A stretch of DNA of 64,000 bases from Zingiber officinale. Taxonomy: Eukaryota; Streptophyta; Magnoliopsida; Zingiberales; Zingiberaceae. Below are positions 22,500 to 34,900 of this stretch, piece by piece. The notes beneath the pieces are model-generated. The model searched no databases, was not told the DNA's origin, and saw only the letters and a list, made by a program, of their open reading frames with translations. Where the stretch lies: NCBI RefSeq assembly GCF_018446385.1, contig NC_056005.1:93152984-93216983 (forward strand), in the 5' to 3' direction. The translations under genes and the position numbers were made by a program. Numbering within the stretch: the stretch's first letter is position 1; each line of letters opens with the position of its first letter.

Positions 22500-24766
22500 G
22501 ATCTTCTTCCTTTTTATAATTTTGTTTGGCAGATCGAGGGAAAGATAACCGTCGTCCTTCAGTTATTGGAGGGTTCCATCAATACTGTAGTCAAAGAGGC
22601 GGAGGGTTCGGTTGGTGAACATTTCGTTGAAATCTTGGAAGCAAAGGTACTTTACCGAGAAAGATTTCAGCCGATCGGGTTCCTCCTTCTTGAACTTGCT
22701 AAATTTAGTCTTGGATGCCTCCAACTTAGCCTTCAGCGCAGCCAGCTCGTCATCTTTTTCACTGATTATTCACTTATGCTCCTCGAGCTGGAGCTCACTC
22801 ATCGCTTGCTCTATAGTTCAGCCGCCAACGAAGCTTCTGCCTCTTTAAGCTTCTTTGCCAAGACCTGAACCTCCTTGTTTTTTATTTCCATGTTTTCAAT
22901 GGCTCGGAGTTTCCTGGCGTTGGTAGAATTGATCTTTGACTCAAAATGGTGGGCCTGCTTTGTAAGCCAGTCGAGATGGAAGGCATGTTCATGATTTTTG
23001 TTCTTCTCCACTATGAGCACCCGCTCGGACCCCAGCAGCTGTTCGGAGCTCATATCCAAGTGTTTTTTTAGTTGAGTCACCTCAGCAATTAGCTGCTCCA
23101 CTCGAGCCTGAGAAGTGTCTATTTGCCCGACCGATACTCGCAACTACTAGTTCTCGTGTTCCAAGAAGGTCAGCCTCTAACACATAGGCAGACTCTCCAC
23201 CCAGAACTGCAGTCAAAAGAATCCAATTAGCACTGACCAGGAAAGTGTATGAGAGACTCCAGATAAAAACTTGCTCCAACCGATTTTTGAGTGAAGTTGT
23301 CAGCGAGCTCCTTGGGCAAAATGGTAGATGCTCAGACCCTAGCGTTTGCTCAGGTTTGTGCTAAGGGACCTTGAATGTTGATTTGGTGGTCAAGGGAGTG
23401 CGGCTCGACATCTTCTGGGTGGCGCCACTCATCGGTGGACAAGCTAATGATGGCCCTGATATATCTGCGGCCGCTCGAATCTAAGGGCTCCGAGGTGGCC
23501 GGACCCTTAGATTTAGATATCATGGAGGAGAAAATAATGGAAATGGGTGCTTTTGTGCTAACCGGTGGAGGTGGAAGATAGGTGATTGGTGACATAAGTG
23601 TTGTCCCGGTCGACAACACGAACAACACGGGGGTTCGGTCTGAAGAATGGGGAGTAGGCAGTATAGCCTCCCTCTCAAGAATCGCAGAAGTGGAGGATTC
23701 CCTCCCCCCAGAAGGAGGTCTGGAGGTCATTGCTAGAGCACGGGCCTGCAAAGCCAAAGTCGCCGAGTGGGAAGAGGATTCCATTTGGTGTCGCTTGCGG
23801 CGTTGGATCAACGGCTCGCCCAACGTGGCTGATTCGGACGGAATAGCGATTGACGCCATGTAGGGGCGCTCAGGTAGTAGTTGGCTAGTGGTGGTCATTA
23901 CGTCATTGGCTGCCACTCGACTTCACCTTGCTTCGCCAGTGGGCTCATCTGAATGCTCAACCAACAATAGGCCGCGACTCTCCAACTCGCGCACTCCTTT
24001 AGCATTGATATCTGTATCGATAAGCTTACACTTGCCGCTCAGCAACGCTCGATTCATAATTTGATCTGTAAAAAAGAGAAAGAAATTAATTAGATTCAAA
24101 AACCACAGAAAGAAAAAAAAAAGATGTACTGAGAGGGATGGGCAGCCGTGTATATGGTACTTCTAACCGGCCAGGCTTGCAGCTGCTTGGAAGTAAGCCC
24201 ACTAGCCTCGATATCTCCCAAGTGAAGGAGGCTTTGACAATTCTATCTACCAACCGATTGAAAAGTCTGGCCATTCGGGGAGATGAACATAGAAGTAATG
24301 CTCTTTCCAGTACTCATTGGAGGAGGGCATTTTGTCAAAATAAATAGTGCCTACTTGGGCTTGAAAAGAAAAGTGTCTGGCTCGGATAGCTTTGGATAGT
24401 AAGAGTAATGAAATATGCAGGGTTCTAGGGGAATCTTGTACAGATGGAATAACACGACAACCCCGCACAACAGTCTAAAAGAATTAGGCACTAATTGATG
24501 CAGTGGAATATGAAAATATCTACAAACTTCATAGAAAAAAGGATAAATGGGAAAGCGTAGGCCGACAAAAAGTTGGTCTTTGAAGAAGGGAAGAAAATCG
24601 GATGGGCATCTGAGGGAAGTCATAGGCAGAAGGAATGAAGATTTGGCGATCGTCGGGAAAATGATAGATTAATTTCATTTGGTCAACCTCATCGCTGTTA
24701 AACTTTGACTCGGTGGAGGTATATCACAACCCGGGGACGATTGGGGTGGGGAAGGAGAGACTGCCA
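22500..24766 (-). pseudogene. Antisense ORF of Tat-type element, copy 3 (best kept)
   Basis: From an ATG at 24766 the minus strand reads a PF04195-like domain (FFKDQLFVGLRFPIYPFFYE, LHQLVPNSFRLLCGVVVLF; about 24620-24250), a joining segment ending PIPLS, an intron (24129-24066), NQIMNRALLSGKCKLIDTD, a Ser/Pro/Thr-rich linker (23916-23350, open for 188 codons) and a coiled coil (23143-22811). Stops after the start (near 24675) and near 24255 and frameshifts break it. It is antisense to pol and followed on the right by the plus LTR, as in Tat-type elements. Function unknown; the coiled coil suggests self-association. Confidence 0.7.
24066..24129 (-). other. Likely spliceosomal intron in antisense ORF copy 3
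   Basis: On the minus strand the donor is CTCA/GTACATC at 24129 and the acceptor CTCTTTTTTACAG/A at 24066, with a strong pyrimidine tract. Removing 64 nt joins RLPIPL to NQIMNRALLSGKCK without a stop. At 64 nt it is near the lower limit for plant introns. Confidence 0.6.
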
Positions 24767-24829
24767 TGAATGAAGGCTGGAAATCAAAGATCAAAAGAAG
24801 GAAAGAAAAAGGAGTTTACGGGAGAAGGG

Positions 24830-25609
24830 TCGTCGACGACGAGCAAAAGTAGAGAAACGAGAAGATTAAGGCAGCACAGTGGATCAAAAGGAGGACAAAG
24901 GGTTTAAAAACCTGAGGGGCGATTGCTCAGAGTCGTCCGATTCAAGGCTTTAGAAAACAAGGTTCGATCTCAGGCGTTGATTTTGAAAAGGAAGCTGTCA
25001 CATCAAATCTAAATAGTCGTCTGCCATATCACACATGCAACGACATGGAAAGGCGACACGTGACATTCAATTATAAGTGGCATTAATAAGGAAGGAGAAA
25101 GCATGATTACAGGGCATGACCAAGCTTGCTTTACATTCATGGTTGGGGTTTTGAACGAATTTCGAGAAATTATGGTGATGTCAGCGGTCATTAAAAGGCA
25201 CTACATGGGGGTAAGGGGCGAGAGCAGAGATTGGAATGAAGTTGGAAAATAGCTAAGTGTTGCCCACGATAGATCCGAGCTGCACCAACCTCAGAGTATA
25301 CATAGTCGATCAGAAAAATGACCAAAAGGAAGTTGAAAGTTAGTTAAAGCGCATGCGATAGCCGAGCGGTGGTTCTAAACTCTAGCATCTCCGCTCGGAG
25401 AAAAGACAACTTCTCGACAAACGACATGAGGTGAGTGGTGTGAACGACACAGCCGAGTGGCGGCTATAAACTCTTGAGTAGTGAGGATTGTAGCTGAGTG
25501 GCGGCTCTAAACCCTAGAACACCTGATCGGGAAGAAGAGTTTCAAAACATACTAACGGTCCAGTCAGTCAAACTTGTAGCTTCCTTCGACTAGACTTGAG
25601 GGGAAGACT
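24830..25609. other. Spacer before the 3' LTR of the host Tat element
   Basis: No gene. Three related units of about 60-70 bp (AGCCGAGCGGTGG, AGCCGAGTGGCGG, AGCTGAGTGGCGG, each followed by TAAACTCT-like words) lie at about 25360-25540. The polypurine tract TTGAGGGGAAGACT ends at 25609. Confidence 0.5.
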
Positions 25610-26436
25610 TGTAATAAAGTGATGAAGAGGGGCCCCACTAAAGATAGGTCAAAGCAAGGAAAATCGACTGACGTGCAAGTCAAAGTCAAGGAAGGTAAAG
25701 ATCAGGCAAGGTCAGTCGGCCAGTTGAGTTATGGCCGACCGAACGACACAACGGGCGAGCAGGGCCAAGTGGACAACATAAGGTTACGAGATAAATAGAC
25801 AGCACATCCCTCGGCCACCATCCCTGCCAAGCGGGCGGTGTATTAGTTCAGGGGAGGAGCCCTCCAATTACGGAAAAGCTAAGTAAAGGGAGATTGCGTT
25901 GTTTAGCACAACCGAGCAGGGCGCGTCCCGGCTGAGCAACCAATGGTTGGCCTACAGTAGGACCCACCTACGTATCACCTCGTATCCTTTTGGAGGTTTG
26001 TGTCACTGACAACAGAGCATGTTTTGTAGGCAAATCGTATGATAGATGCTTCCAGCCTGTCACATCAGGGATCTGTATACTCGCTTAAGGAAAGGTATTA
26101 GGAACACTTTTGGACTTGTCTTTTCTTATGATACTTGGGAAAATGTGCACCTGCTTTGAGATGTGTGCGCCTTGAGACTACAGTGACACTATAAAAGGGG
26201 ATTCCCATCTACAGGCGAAGGTATGCGCAACTTCGTTATTTCACACGCTCTAGCTATAATTTTCTATTATTCTCCACTTGTCGAAACTGACTTGAGCGTC
26301 GAAGGACTAATACTGGGAACCCTTTCCCGGCCTAGCACTGAGTCTCTGGTGTTGTAGGATCACGTGGAGTCTCCGCTTCATCAACCTTCAAGCTACATCT
26401 CTAGCTTGCTATTTTCTTCGTTTTCGGACATAGTCA
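25610..26436 (+). repeat. 3' LTR of the host Tat element
   Basis: Starts TGTAATAAAG after a purine tract and ends near 26436. It has a TATA box TATAAAAG at 26190-26197 and the CTTGAGCGTCGAA block at 26291. It has no tandem arrays, unlike the LTR at 17597-19295. The end is inferred by alignment to GACAGGATCA of the other LTR and may be off by tens of bases. Confidence 0.6.
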
Positions 26437-28454
26437 CTAACTATGACTCATAATTATCAAGAATGTCAAAAATACTCTAAATATCATAAAAAAAATTATT
26501 ATTAATAATAATAATAATAATATATTTGAGGTTTAGTTGAGAACTTAAATGATGAAATTTGGATTAAAAAAATAGCAATTACAGGTACCTCTAAAATAAA
26601 TATAGATTTTTAAATTTATATACGTGGTCACTGATAGAACCTAATTCCATTCAAAGGGTCATGTTTGATTGATCCTCCATCAATTATATCTTATGCTCTC
26701 TTGTCAAGATCTACCAATCTATCCTAGGATAAACTCAGATATGAGTTAATTACCATCTCGCTATTCTAGAGAATGATGAAAGAAGCATAACTCTTCACAA
26801 GTTATCTAGGATCTAGATCGACAAGAGGATTTAATTTCGCTATGAAGCTCCAATCGAGGCGATCATAGGCACGCTCTCCCTAACAACACCGATAAGCATC
26901 GCACCTTCCATGCCTTAGTATTTGAAGGAGTAGCTGGTTTCATAAGCAAGAAAAAGTGCCTTGTATATAGCTCAGCTGGATCGATCCTAAATTGAAAGGT
27001 CCAGTAAAAAGGAAATAGATCCTTTATAATTATATTATATAAAAATAATAATAAAATCGATACTATAAAATTAATTTTATTAACCGAATAAGAATTTTAT
27101 CATAATAAAAAGAGATGAAACAAATTAATTGAGTAATTTAAAATTATTTTTCATTTAATCATGCATCAAGTTAAATTAACATGGATCAAATTAGAAAATT
27201 TCATCTAAATTGAAGTCTCAAAGGGTCTAAGCACATGTGTAGTGTCAGTGGACATCGGTGGTGACATAATGATGTGACAATGATACTGGAAATCACAATG
27301 TGAGAATTAGGAAGGTGACTACCGGTGGCTGTCAAAGTGGGTGAAAGTGAAAAGTTTGAATATGAGACATTGACCAAAAGTGAATTTAATGTTTAAGAAG
27401 AATTAAAAAGCATGGGAAGAAAAGATATAATCATCCTCCCTTAAGACACTTATATAAAAAAATCTATAATTATTAATAGAAGTGGGTCCTACCCGACGTA
27501 AAGCCTTATGCGCTGATCCCACCTTGACCACCTTAGGATCGGTCCTAATGGCCCAGTGACTTGAGCCGATGACATCAAAGGCGGCCAATGCCTGTCATTG
27601 CTAGCCTAGGGCATTCGCGGCACAACATGTGCCCCAACCGGCACGGGGACTTGGCCGTTGTGCGGACTGAGTTTGCAGCCACACGGACGATTCAACCACC
27701 TTGGGCAGGTCAAGTTTACGGCCGTATGAATGACTAAACAAATGTATAATTTTCTCTTCCGGAAAAATTGCTCTTTGGACAATGCCTTGCACTGATAAAG
27801 TCTAACCATCGTCGGTGAACAAGCACAAGAAAATTAATCCTGGCATCTTGTGGGCGGACGTAATGTTTGAAAACAGGGAGCACAAACTAACTTTCCGAAC
27901 TGCGGCCAGGTTCCTTAAAGTCAACTATCTTAAAAAGTCAACTGTTAGCCGTACTAATCCAGAGATTTGACTTCTAGATCGAAGTACCTCGGCAATTTAT
28001 CAAAACGTACTTAAAGTTATGCAACTTTTAAATGTACGAAAGAATGGATCTGTTTTTCTTTTATTTTATCCCTGCTAACCACATATTACATTAAAAAAAA
28101 AATCACTGTGGTATTACATTTTGAAAACAAATATCATCATCGCAATGATGCTAATTTTTAAAATGCAATTATAATGATATTCTTTAAATGTAAATACTAT
28201 AATAGTTGACGAGAGAGAGATAAAATGAAAAATAAATACGTTATTAGAAAAATCTAAAATTTAAATAGTCTTTTTAAGAATTTCACAAGTTTAAATGCAT
28301 TCTTGGATCAATTGTTGCACTAATTACGCTAGCCAACGACTTAAGGGATCTTTGTTAAACTTGCATTTAATGATAAATTATTTTTAAAATGGAATTACAA
28401 TTTAATAGGAAATTACTAGCACACCTACAAATGCGTTTGCAATTTTGACATTCA
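26437..28454. other. Intergenic, no gene recognised
   Basis: Mostly AT-rich with a short TTA/ATA run at 26497-26522. A GC-richer patch at 27480-27960 has short minus-strand frames (27403-27588, 27601-27809) that match nothing I know and look like chance. Confidence 0.5.
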
Positions 28455-30035
28455 GGGAGCATTTAGATTTGATTACGATCAATAGGAATGAGAATGGATT
28501 ACATTATTTGGTTCAAAATATAGAATAAATATGATTATAATTAATAATGTTTGTTTCAAATCAACATCAATAATGAGAATCAAATAAATTTTCAATTTTA
28601 CCTTTATTAGTTAAATAACATACATCCACTCATACCGTGCTTCAAGAAAAATAAATTCCAAAAGTATAATAATATAATTATACACATTATATAATAACTA
28701 AAAAACTTAAATATCAAATAATCTTGAAAAAGTTAGGCAGTACATGAAGCAACTAGTAGAGTCATACAAAATTCTATATCACATTGAAAATGTTCTAATC
28801 AAAATACAACAAAAGCATAAGCATATGCAGTAATCATCCTATATTGAATACTCAATTTCTCTAATTATTAAACATTTTAATTGTCATATTATTCCTGAAT
28901 GTATTCTACCGGTTAGTTGGGAAAATTGTTCATATGTATTTCACTTCATCATCATCACTTTTCTCATCTTCGCTTTCTTCATTATCCTCTATAGATTCTT
29001 GAGGATCTTTACTCATAAATTTACGAATCAGATTATGGAGTAGATAGTAAAAAATAATAATAATATGCACTTGGGTTTGTATTGGGAAAAAAGAAGGGGA
29101 TGCTAGAATTTTCCAACGCTCCTTCAATAAACCAAAACATCTTTCGATTATATTTTTTTTACTTTAGAGTGCTTCATATTAAAATATTCTTTCATAGTCT
29201 CAGGTCGATGACCATCAAACTCATTAAAATGATACCTATGCCCACGATAAGGTGCAAGAAATCCAAAAGAATTGCAATAACCAGCATCAACTAAGTAGTA
29301 ACAACTTTCGACAATAAAACAAAACATGTAAGACTACAATAAACAACTTATTTTTGAAATTTAAAATTAGGGTTTGTTGGTTAATTCATAATTTTTTTTA
29401 AATATCTTTAGGAACTTTAAGACCAATTGGTCTGCTAATGGCATCACGAAAAATTGGACCATCGTGAGCAGAACTTTTTCATCCAGGTAACATATATATA
29501 AACTGCATATTTAGACAACATACTCTCAAACATTTGTCGCTATACCTCGCTTTCTTGTGCGATAGCATTAATTTTCTTCTTTAGGAGGTGTCACCGGAAT
29601 AAAAGTATCATCTAACGCGCCAAAACAACACTTTAATATTTAAATGAATTAATAAAAAATACTACTAAAGTATAGTGACCCTAACATGTTATTAAAGTAT
29701 TTATCATTTGTTATTATCTTAAATGATTTCTATCTATCATCTTCATATTCTTCCAATATATGTTTGATGTTTTGAGTAATATGTAGTGAAGGAAAATCGC
29801 CGACTAATCTTAAAGATATGGATATTAGGGTAGTCTATTCTGCCATTATAAAAAAATTTATTCTTGAAATTCATGAATGAATGATAGAAGGGGAAACACG
29901 AGAATAAGATTTTATCTAATTTTAAATAATAATTCCTATATCTATATTTTTATTTCTATCTTCTAAATATTAGCAATGATAATTATTTTCTTTTATTCAT
30001 ATTCCTCATCCCTATTTTCCTAAATCAAACACCCC
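28455..30035 (-). mobile_element. PIF/Harbinger DNA transposon, decayed
   Basis: About 1.6 kb with imperfect inverted ends (GGGAGCATTTAGATTTGATT at the left; GGGGTGTTTGATTT at the right on the minus strand) around a broken DDE transposase on the minus strand. A 3-bp TTA/TAA duplication expected for the superfamily is not seen, so the ends are approximate. No Myb-like second gene is seen. Confidence 0.65.
28930..29520 (-). pseudogene. Harbinger-type transposase, C-terminal half
   Basis: Minus-strand blocks in the usual order: LPG then KSSAHDGPIFRDAISRP (29490-29420), YLVDAGYCNSFGFLAPYRGH (29300-29240, second Asp of the DDE triad), EYFNMKHSK, IIERCFGLLKERWKILASPS (about 29150-29090, the Glu) and an acidic tail ending at 28930. 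A frameshift lies in the run of T near 29150 and a stop near 29480, so it is not functional. The N-terminal half is too decayed to read. Confidence 0.8.
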
Positions 30036-31600
30036 TAAGATTTTAATTGACATACGTTTCCTAGGTAAATGGTAAATTAATTTATTATTTACTTTTGTAA
30101 AGTCAATTATGAAATATCTCTCCCTGTGTTAGCGGATCTTGACAAATTCTACCGAAGAAGAGTTGAGTTTGACCTTCACCAAACGTTCGACTAATTGTCA
30201 CTTCTAGATTTTGCATTGTTTTGACTTTTTTTTCCCGTCAAATTTCTTATCCGAATTTATTTAAAAAATAATTATTTTGTTGAAATTGTTCAATTTGCCA
30301 ATTTTTTTAATACAAGTAAAAAAATATTTTTGACCCAGCACTTAGTTAGACCTGAGCCAAACCGGACCAGCACGAATTGTGTCAAGCCGGTGACTTAACA
30401 CGTGTATCTCAGGTTTATTTTCAGCCGGACCGGGCCCATGGTTCTGTACTTTCCTTAGTCATTGAACGCCGACCAACGATGTGACTCAATGCCTCTATTG
30501 GTTGGTCCCTTGGGGGCCCACCAGGTGTGAATCTAATATTTCTGGAAAAATAAGTAAAATATAGTATTATTAATATTATTTAAGCCCGCGCGGGACGATG
30601 GCATTGTAAATATAATAGTCTCAGGTGAAATGACATTTCTACCCTTCCTTTCCTCCTTAGTTAAAAATTCATCCATTAGTCATTGATTCTAGAACCTGTT
30701 TTAAAAAAACATCATTCACATTAATTTCACAACAAATTGTCCTAACATCCCGACATACAAACCCAACTTAGAAAAAATTTATTTCCATTCATTATATGCA
30801 TTTTTTTTTATTTTAACTTTTTAATATACACGGATGACCTAATTATTCTTATTTTTTTAAATAAAAAATTTTAAATGAGATATAATTCTTTTAAATTTTG
30901 CATCATCTAATTAGAGTCTAATATATTTTTTTATTAATTATGCAACTTCAATCAATTAGGAATCAATCGACAATTGATTGGTTTGTCGTGAGGAAACACA
31001 AACCCTAATTTTTTTTATAAGTATAAAAGTCTAAAATATAATTTCTCCTAAATTCAACATCATTTAATTAAAATTGAATATACTTTCTATCTAATTGAAC
31101 ACGATTTTTTTTTTCATCTATCAATCGATTGGGAAGTATATCAATCGATTGACTTAGGCTGAATCAATTGAGAACCTAAATCAATTGATTGATATGAACT
31201 CCCAATTGATTGATTAGGTGGAAAAAAGAGTGTTAATTTGATAGAAAGTAGGTTAGATTCTATTTTGAATGTATTAAATTTAAGAGTAATTATATTTTAT
31301 TTTAAATTTTTTTACCTAAAAAAATGAAAATAATTAAATAAATCGATGTATATTAATAAGTTGAGGATAATTAGGTAAATTGATGTTGATTAATAAGTTG
31401 AAAGGAATTGAAGTAACTAAAAATTACAAAGAGTGAGAACGATGTAAATTAATTTTAATATTTAAAATAATAAAATTAATAAAAAAGGAAATTGTTGTGA
31501 AATGGGGAGGGGTAAAATTGTAATTTGATAACGGCTTGGGGTTTGATTTAGAACTCTTCAAATTGCGCCGTTAGAAAGCGGCGGGTTGGTCGTCCGCACC
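30036..31600. other. Intergenic region upstream of the LPA1-like gene
   Basis: No gene. AT-rich, with an ACACGTGT G-box-like site at 30399-30406 and a cluster of CAATYGATTG palindromes at 30958-31215. Any promoter of the LPA1-like gene should lie near its right end, where GC content rises from about 31550. Confidence 0.5.
30950..31215. repeat. Cluster of CAATCGATTG-type palindromes
   Basis: At least six short palindromic words of the form TCAATCGATTGA or CAATTGATTG (30962-30983, 31121-31132, 31142-31152, 31164-31172, 31181-31190, 31203-31212). They may be remains of a decayed element or protein binding sites. Confidence 0.5.
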
Positions 31601-31786
31601 GCTTCTTCCTCCTCAACCAAATCCCGAGAAAGCGGAGGCCGCGCGGAACGCGGCGTGGAACGGGTCGCGCTGTGACAGAGGCGACCGAGATGCGCGTTCC
31701 CCCAGCGATCGATTCGTGGAGGCAGTGACAGAGCGCGACGACAAGGTCATGCCGCCCGTTGGGGCCAAGCATTGTAGGTGTAGCCC

Positions 31787-31885
31787 ATGGCGGACGCTCC
31801 CTACCCCTTCCTCGAGCTGGCCCCAACCCTAGTCCGTCGCATTGCCCTTCCCCCTTCCTTCTTTATCGTTTTAGATTCGTTTTGA
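31787..31885 (+). CDS. Possible upstream ORF of the LPA1-like gene, 32 codons
   Basis: ATG at 31787 in a strong context (GCCCATGG) opens a 32-codon frame, MADAPYPFLELAPTLVRRIA and 12 more, ending TGA at 31883-31885, 28 bases before the main ATG at 31913. If the transcript starts upstream of it, it could lower translation of the main frame. No transcript evidence is available here; it may be untranscribed. Confidence 0.35.
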   Translation: MADAPYPFLELAPTLVRRIALPPSFFIVLDSF

Positions 31886-31912
31886 TTTGCATCGGTTCTT
31901 TTGTTCGCGGGC

Positions 31913-34900
31913 ATGGCGGAGGTCCCCAAGTTGCTCTACATTGTCGTGGTCGACGATGTCGGAGAAGAGAAGGAAGGGGGCGATGGCGAGAGGCAAGGGC
32001 GGAGCTTGTCCTTCCGGTACACGCGGTCGGTGCTGCAGAGCACGCTGCAGCTCATGGGTTGCAAGGCTCGTCATTCTTTCAAGGTTCGGTGTCTCTAATG
32101 AATCCTTCGCCCGCGTTTGTGTCGCTTTCATCGCTTTTACTGTTCAGATCTCTTAGATCACGTCGATTGTGAAAAAGAGCAGAATTTTATGTACATTATA
32201 ATGCGAAATTAAAAAATATAAAATAAAAGCCTCTTCTTTTACATGTTCTTCTTCTTTCGTTGCAGTTTATCTGATCTTTTGATGTTTTGTCTGATACAAT
32301 TTTCCTAGATTTAATCTGTAATTTTTCCTTTTTTATGTAGATTAGCAGAAGGGTGTTTGAAGTGATGAAAGCTGAGTACTCGAGCTGCAGTTTGCCTCCT
32401 GATGATCCAAGTTCAGATGTCTCGAATGTCTCATCCCCAGAAGAAAACAAGCGTAACACAAATGCCTCCCTTGATGAGGCAGAGAAGACTAACCATTTGA
32501 CACAAGACAAAGTTGATTTGAGTAGTCGAATGCCGTTCGAGTTGTACAAAAGACTAACAACTGTGGTTGTACCACGGAAATGCTTCTTACAAATTGTTTG
32601 TGATGCGCTTGCCATGTACAAATATGTTGCTCCCAATCAAATGTCTGACTTGCGCCTTGCTTGCAGGTATGTGATATCTTCCTACCAGTTGAGTTGTTCT
32701 AGGGGGGACCCTTGTGGCGCTGCTAACTTAATTTGATTAGTTTAGATTGGTCAGGAATGCTAACTATAATGATGTTGTATATAAAGGCAGTTTGGTGATA
32801 TGAGAAATTCTTTTAAATACATTGTTGCTCTTTATTTATATGGCTCTCTAACAAGCATAAATTTTTCATCCTCAAAATTGGGCAGACTTGAGTTCCATTC
32901 ATCACAGAATAATTTGTCTGATAATATGCCCAAGTCCCTGATTTTTACCTACTCAACTATTTATATCAATTTTAAAACTGAATTTGGACTTTATGTTTCG
33001 CTTTAATTCACACTTATAGGTTGAATAACTTCCTATGCTTCTCAATCACATGCCATGTTCCGACTGCCATGCTAGTAGACATTTTTCAATGAGTAGAATT
33101 TTTTTTAGAGATCTCATGTTTCTCCTAACTATGCTTATTCTTCCAGCATTCACTATGCTATTACAGATCATCTTGTTTATCAGGTTGATGAATCTGGGAT
33201 AACCTTCTAAGATACTTAACATATTGTTCTTGTTTATCAGGTTGATGAATATGCAGGTGGTCTTGTTTCTTTGGAATCTCTACTCACAGCGCTCTTCATT
33301 ATGCCTTCTTTGTTATACCATGGTTAATATGACCACATGCATCATACCATATGCTTGGCTTCATTCAAATTCTCCACCTCAAGATAACCTCTAGATTCTG
33401 AGTCATAGTGTTGGAATATGGCCTATGGTCCATTGAAAGATTGCAATAAATATGTCTCAGTTGTTTTCCTTTGATTTTGATATGTTACATCTGTCTGTTA
33501 AAGAATCTACTCTTTTTTTTTCATTAAATAATATATTTGCTTTATTTCTCTCCTTTTCTTTCCCTATCTTATGATCTCTATTTTTCTACATTTTTTTTGA
33601 AGGATTCGAGAAAAGAAAGAATCTGTGACAGTTCTTTTGTGTGGTGCTAGTGGTTGTGGCAAGTCTACCTTGTCTTCCTTGCTGGTACCTTACAGACATT
33701 TCTTCAGTAAAAATTGTCTGATTTCCACTCTTTTCTTTTCCATGTTTCAAGTAGTTGATATATTATACTTTTTTAGGATATAAAATGAAGAGCCCTGATA
33801 TGTTGCCCGATTCCCCGTTCACAACACATTCAGAATTTTAGGCGCCTAAATCACTTCCAGGTGCCCCATACATTCATCAGGCACGGGGATCAGGCAGCAT
33901 ATCAAAACCATACAAATGAATTATGATACGAATATGGTTATTGTTTGTCATTGTTGAATGATCATCCTCGTCATCATTATCATAAAGTTATATTTGTCCC
34001 AAATATTTTGGGTTGGGTATATGGATCTTATTCCTCCATTTAGGTCATGCAAATCTATATAACTTGTCTTATGTTCATTTTTCTTCCAATCATAACATCT
34101 AACATTTCTAGTCTTCTTCCTCAGTGTTCCTATCCTTAGTTTCCAATCTAATCCTGTAAACATGGCTCAACCTTTGTCTATTGAGATACCTACTCTAATT
34201 CAACTTTATAGCTTTTTCATCTGGGGTTAGAACTGTAATTGGCAGATATACTTAATAATTGCTGAATGAGATTAGTAAAGATAGGAAACTTAGATGTGAA
34301 AGAAAATAGAAGATCAAGACAAATAAATTAAGAAAAATATGTAATAGAATTGTTACATAAATTTGACTTGATGCACTATATTCAATCTTTACTGCATGCA
34401 TAGAAGACTCAAGTAACAATGGTTTTTTATTTTGTTAGAACTAAGATGCTCAATGCCCATTAATCCTTCACGAACAAATACGGTGGTCTATATTATGTAT
34501 AGTTGGCCCCTCTTCTATTGAGATTTTGAGATAAGTGGTTAACTGATCAACGTTAACTTTAACATCATGTTAGCGTTTGAATAAGATGTTCAAAGGTTAA
34601 CTACTGTGTCAAAAGAAGTGCTCGTACCTCTTGTGTCATGATGTGTGAGGGGAAATGTACCAAATCTATATATATTATTGCCACATGAACAAGTTGATGT
34701 GTCATTATGAGAGCTTGCTCGTTTAAAATGAGCGGTTAACCAATTAAATTTTAATACCTAATACCTTTTGTCGTAATATTCAATGCCTGCTGGATTTTTA
34801 TGGTTTTAGTGAATCGTATCTGATAATTGTATGGCTAATGTAGCTTGATGCTTGTGAAGAAGATTCTATTCTAAGCATGCTAATACAAGCATTTGGAAGT

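Larger units (their letters stand above)
6633..26436 (+). mobile_element. Ty3/gypsy element of Tat type (host element), split and 5'-truncated
   Basis: The order on the plus strand is reverse transcriptase (6646-7254 and 19296 onward), RNase H, integrase (to 21243), an 88-bp tandem array (21340-22030), an antisense ORF with a PF04195-type domain (22500-24766, minus) and a 3' LTR (25610-26436). This layout, with an antisense gene between pol and the 3' LTR, matches Tat/Retand-type plant gypsy elements as I know them. Its 5' part (5' LTR, gag, protease) is missing, cut by copia element A. A 12-kb insertion (7255-19295) splits pol. All frames carry stops, so it is dead. The lineage name is an inference from layout, not from a tree. 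Confidence 0.7.

Noticed and set aside
32196-32636. 146-codon minus-strand frame
   Set aside because: Shadow of exon 2 of the LPA1-like gene and its intron.
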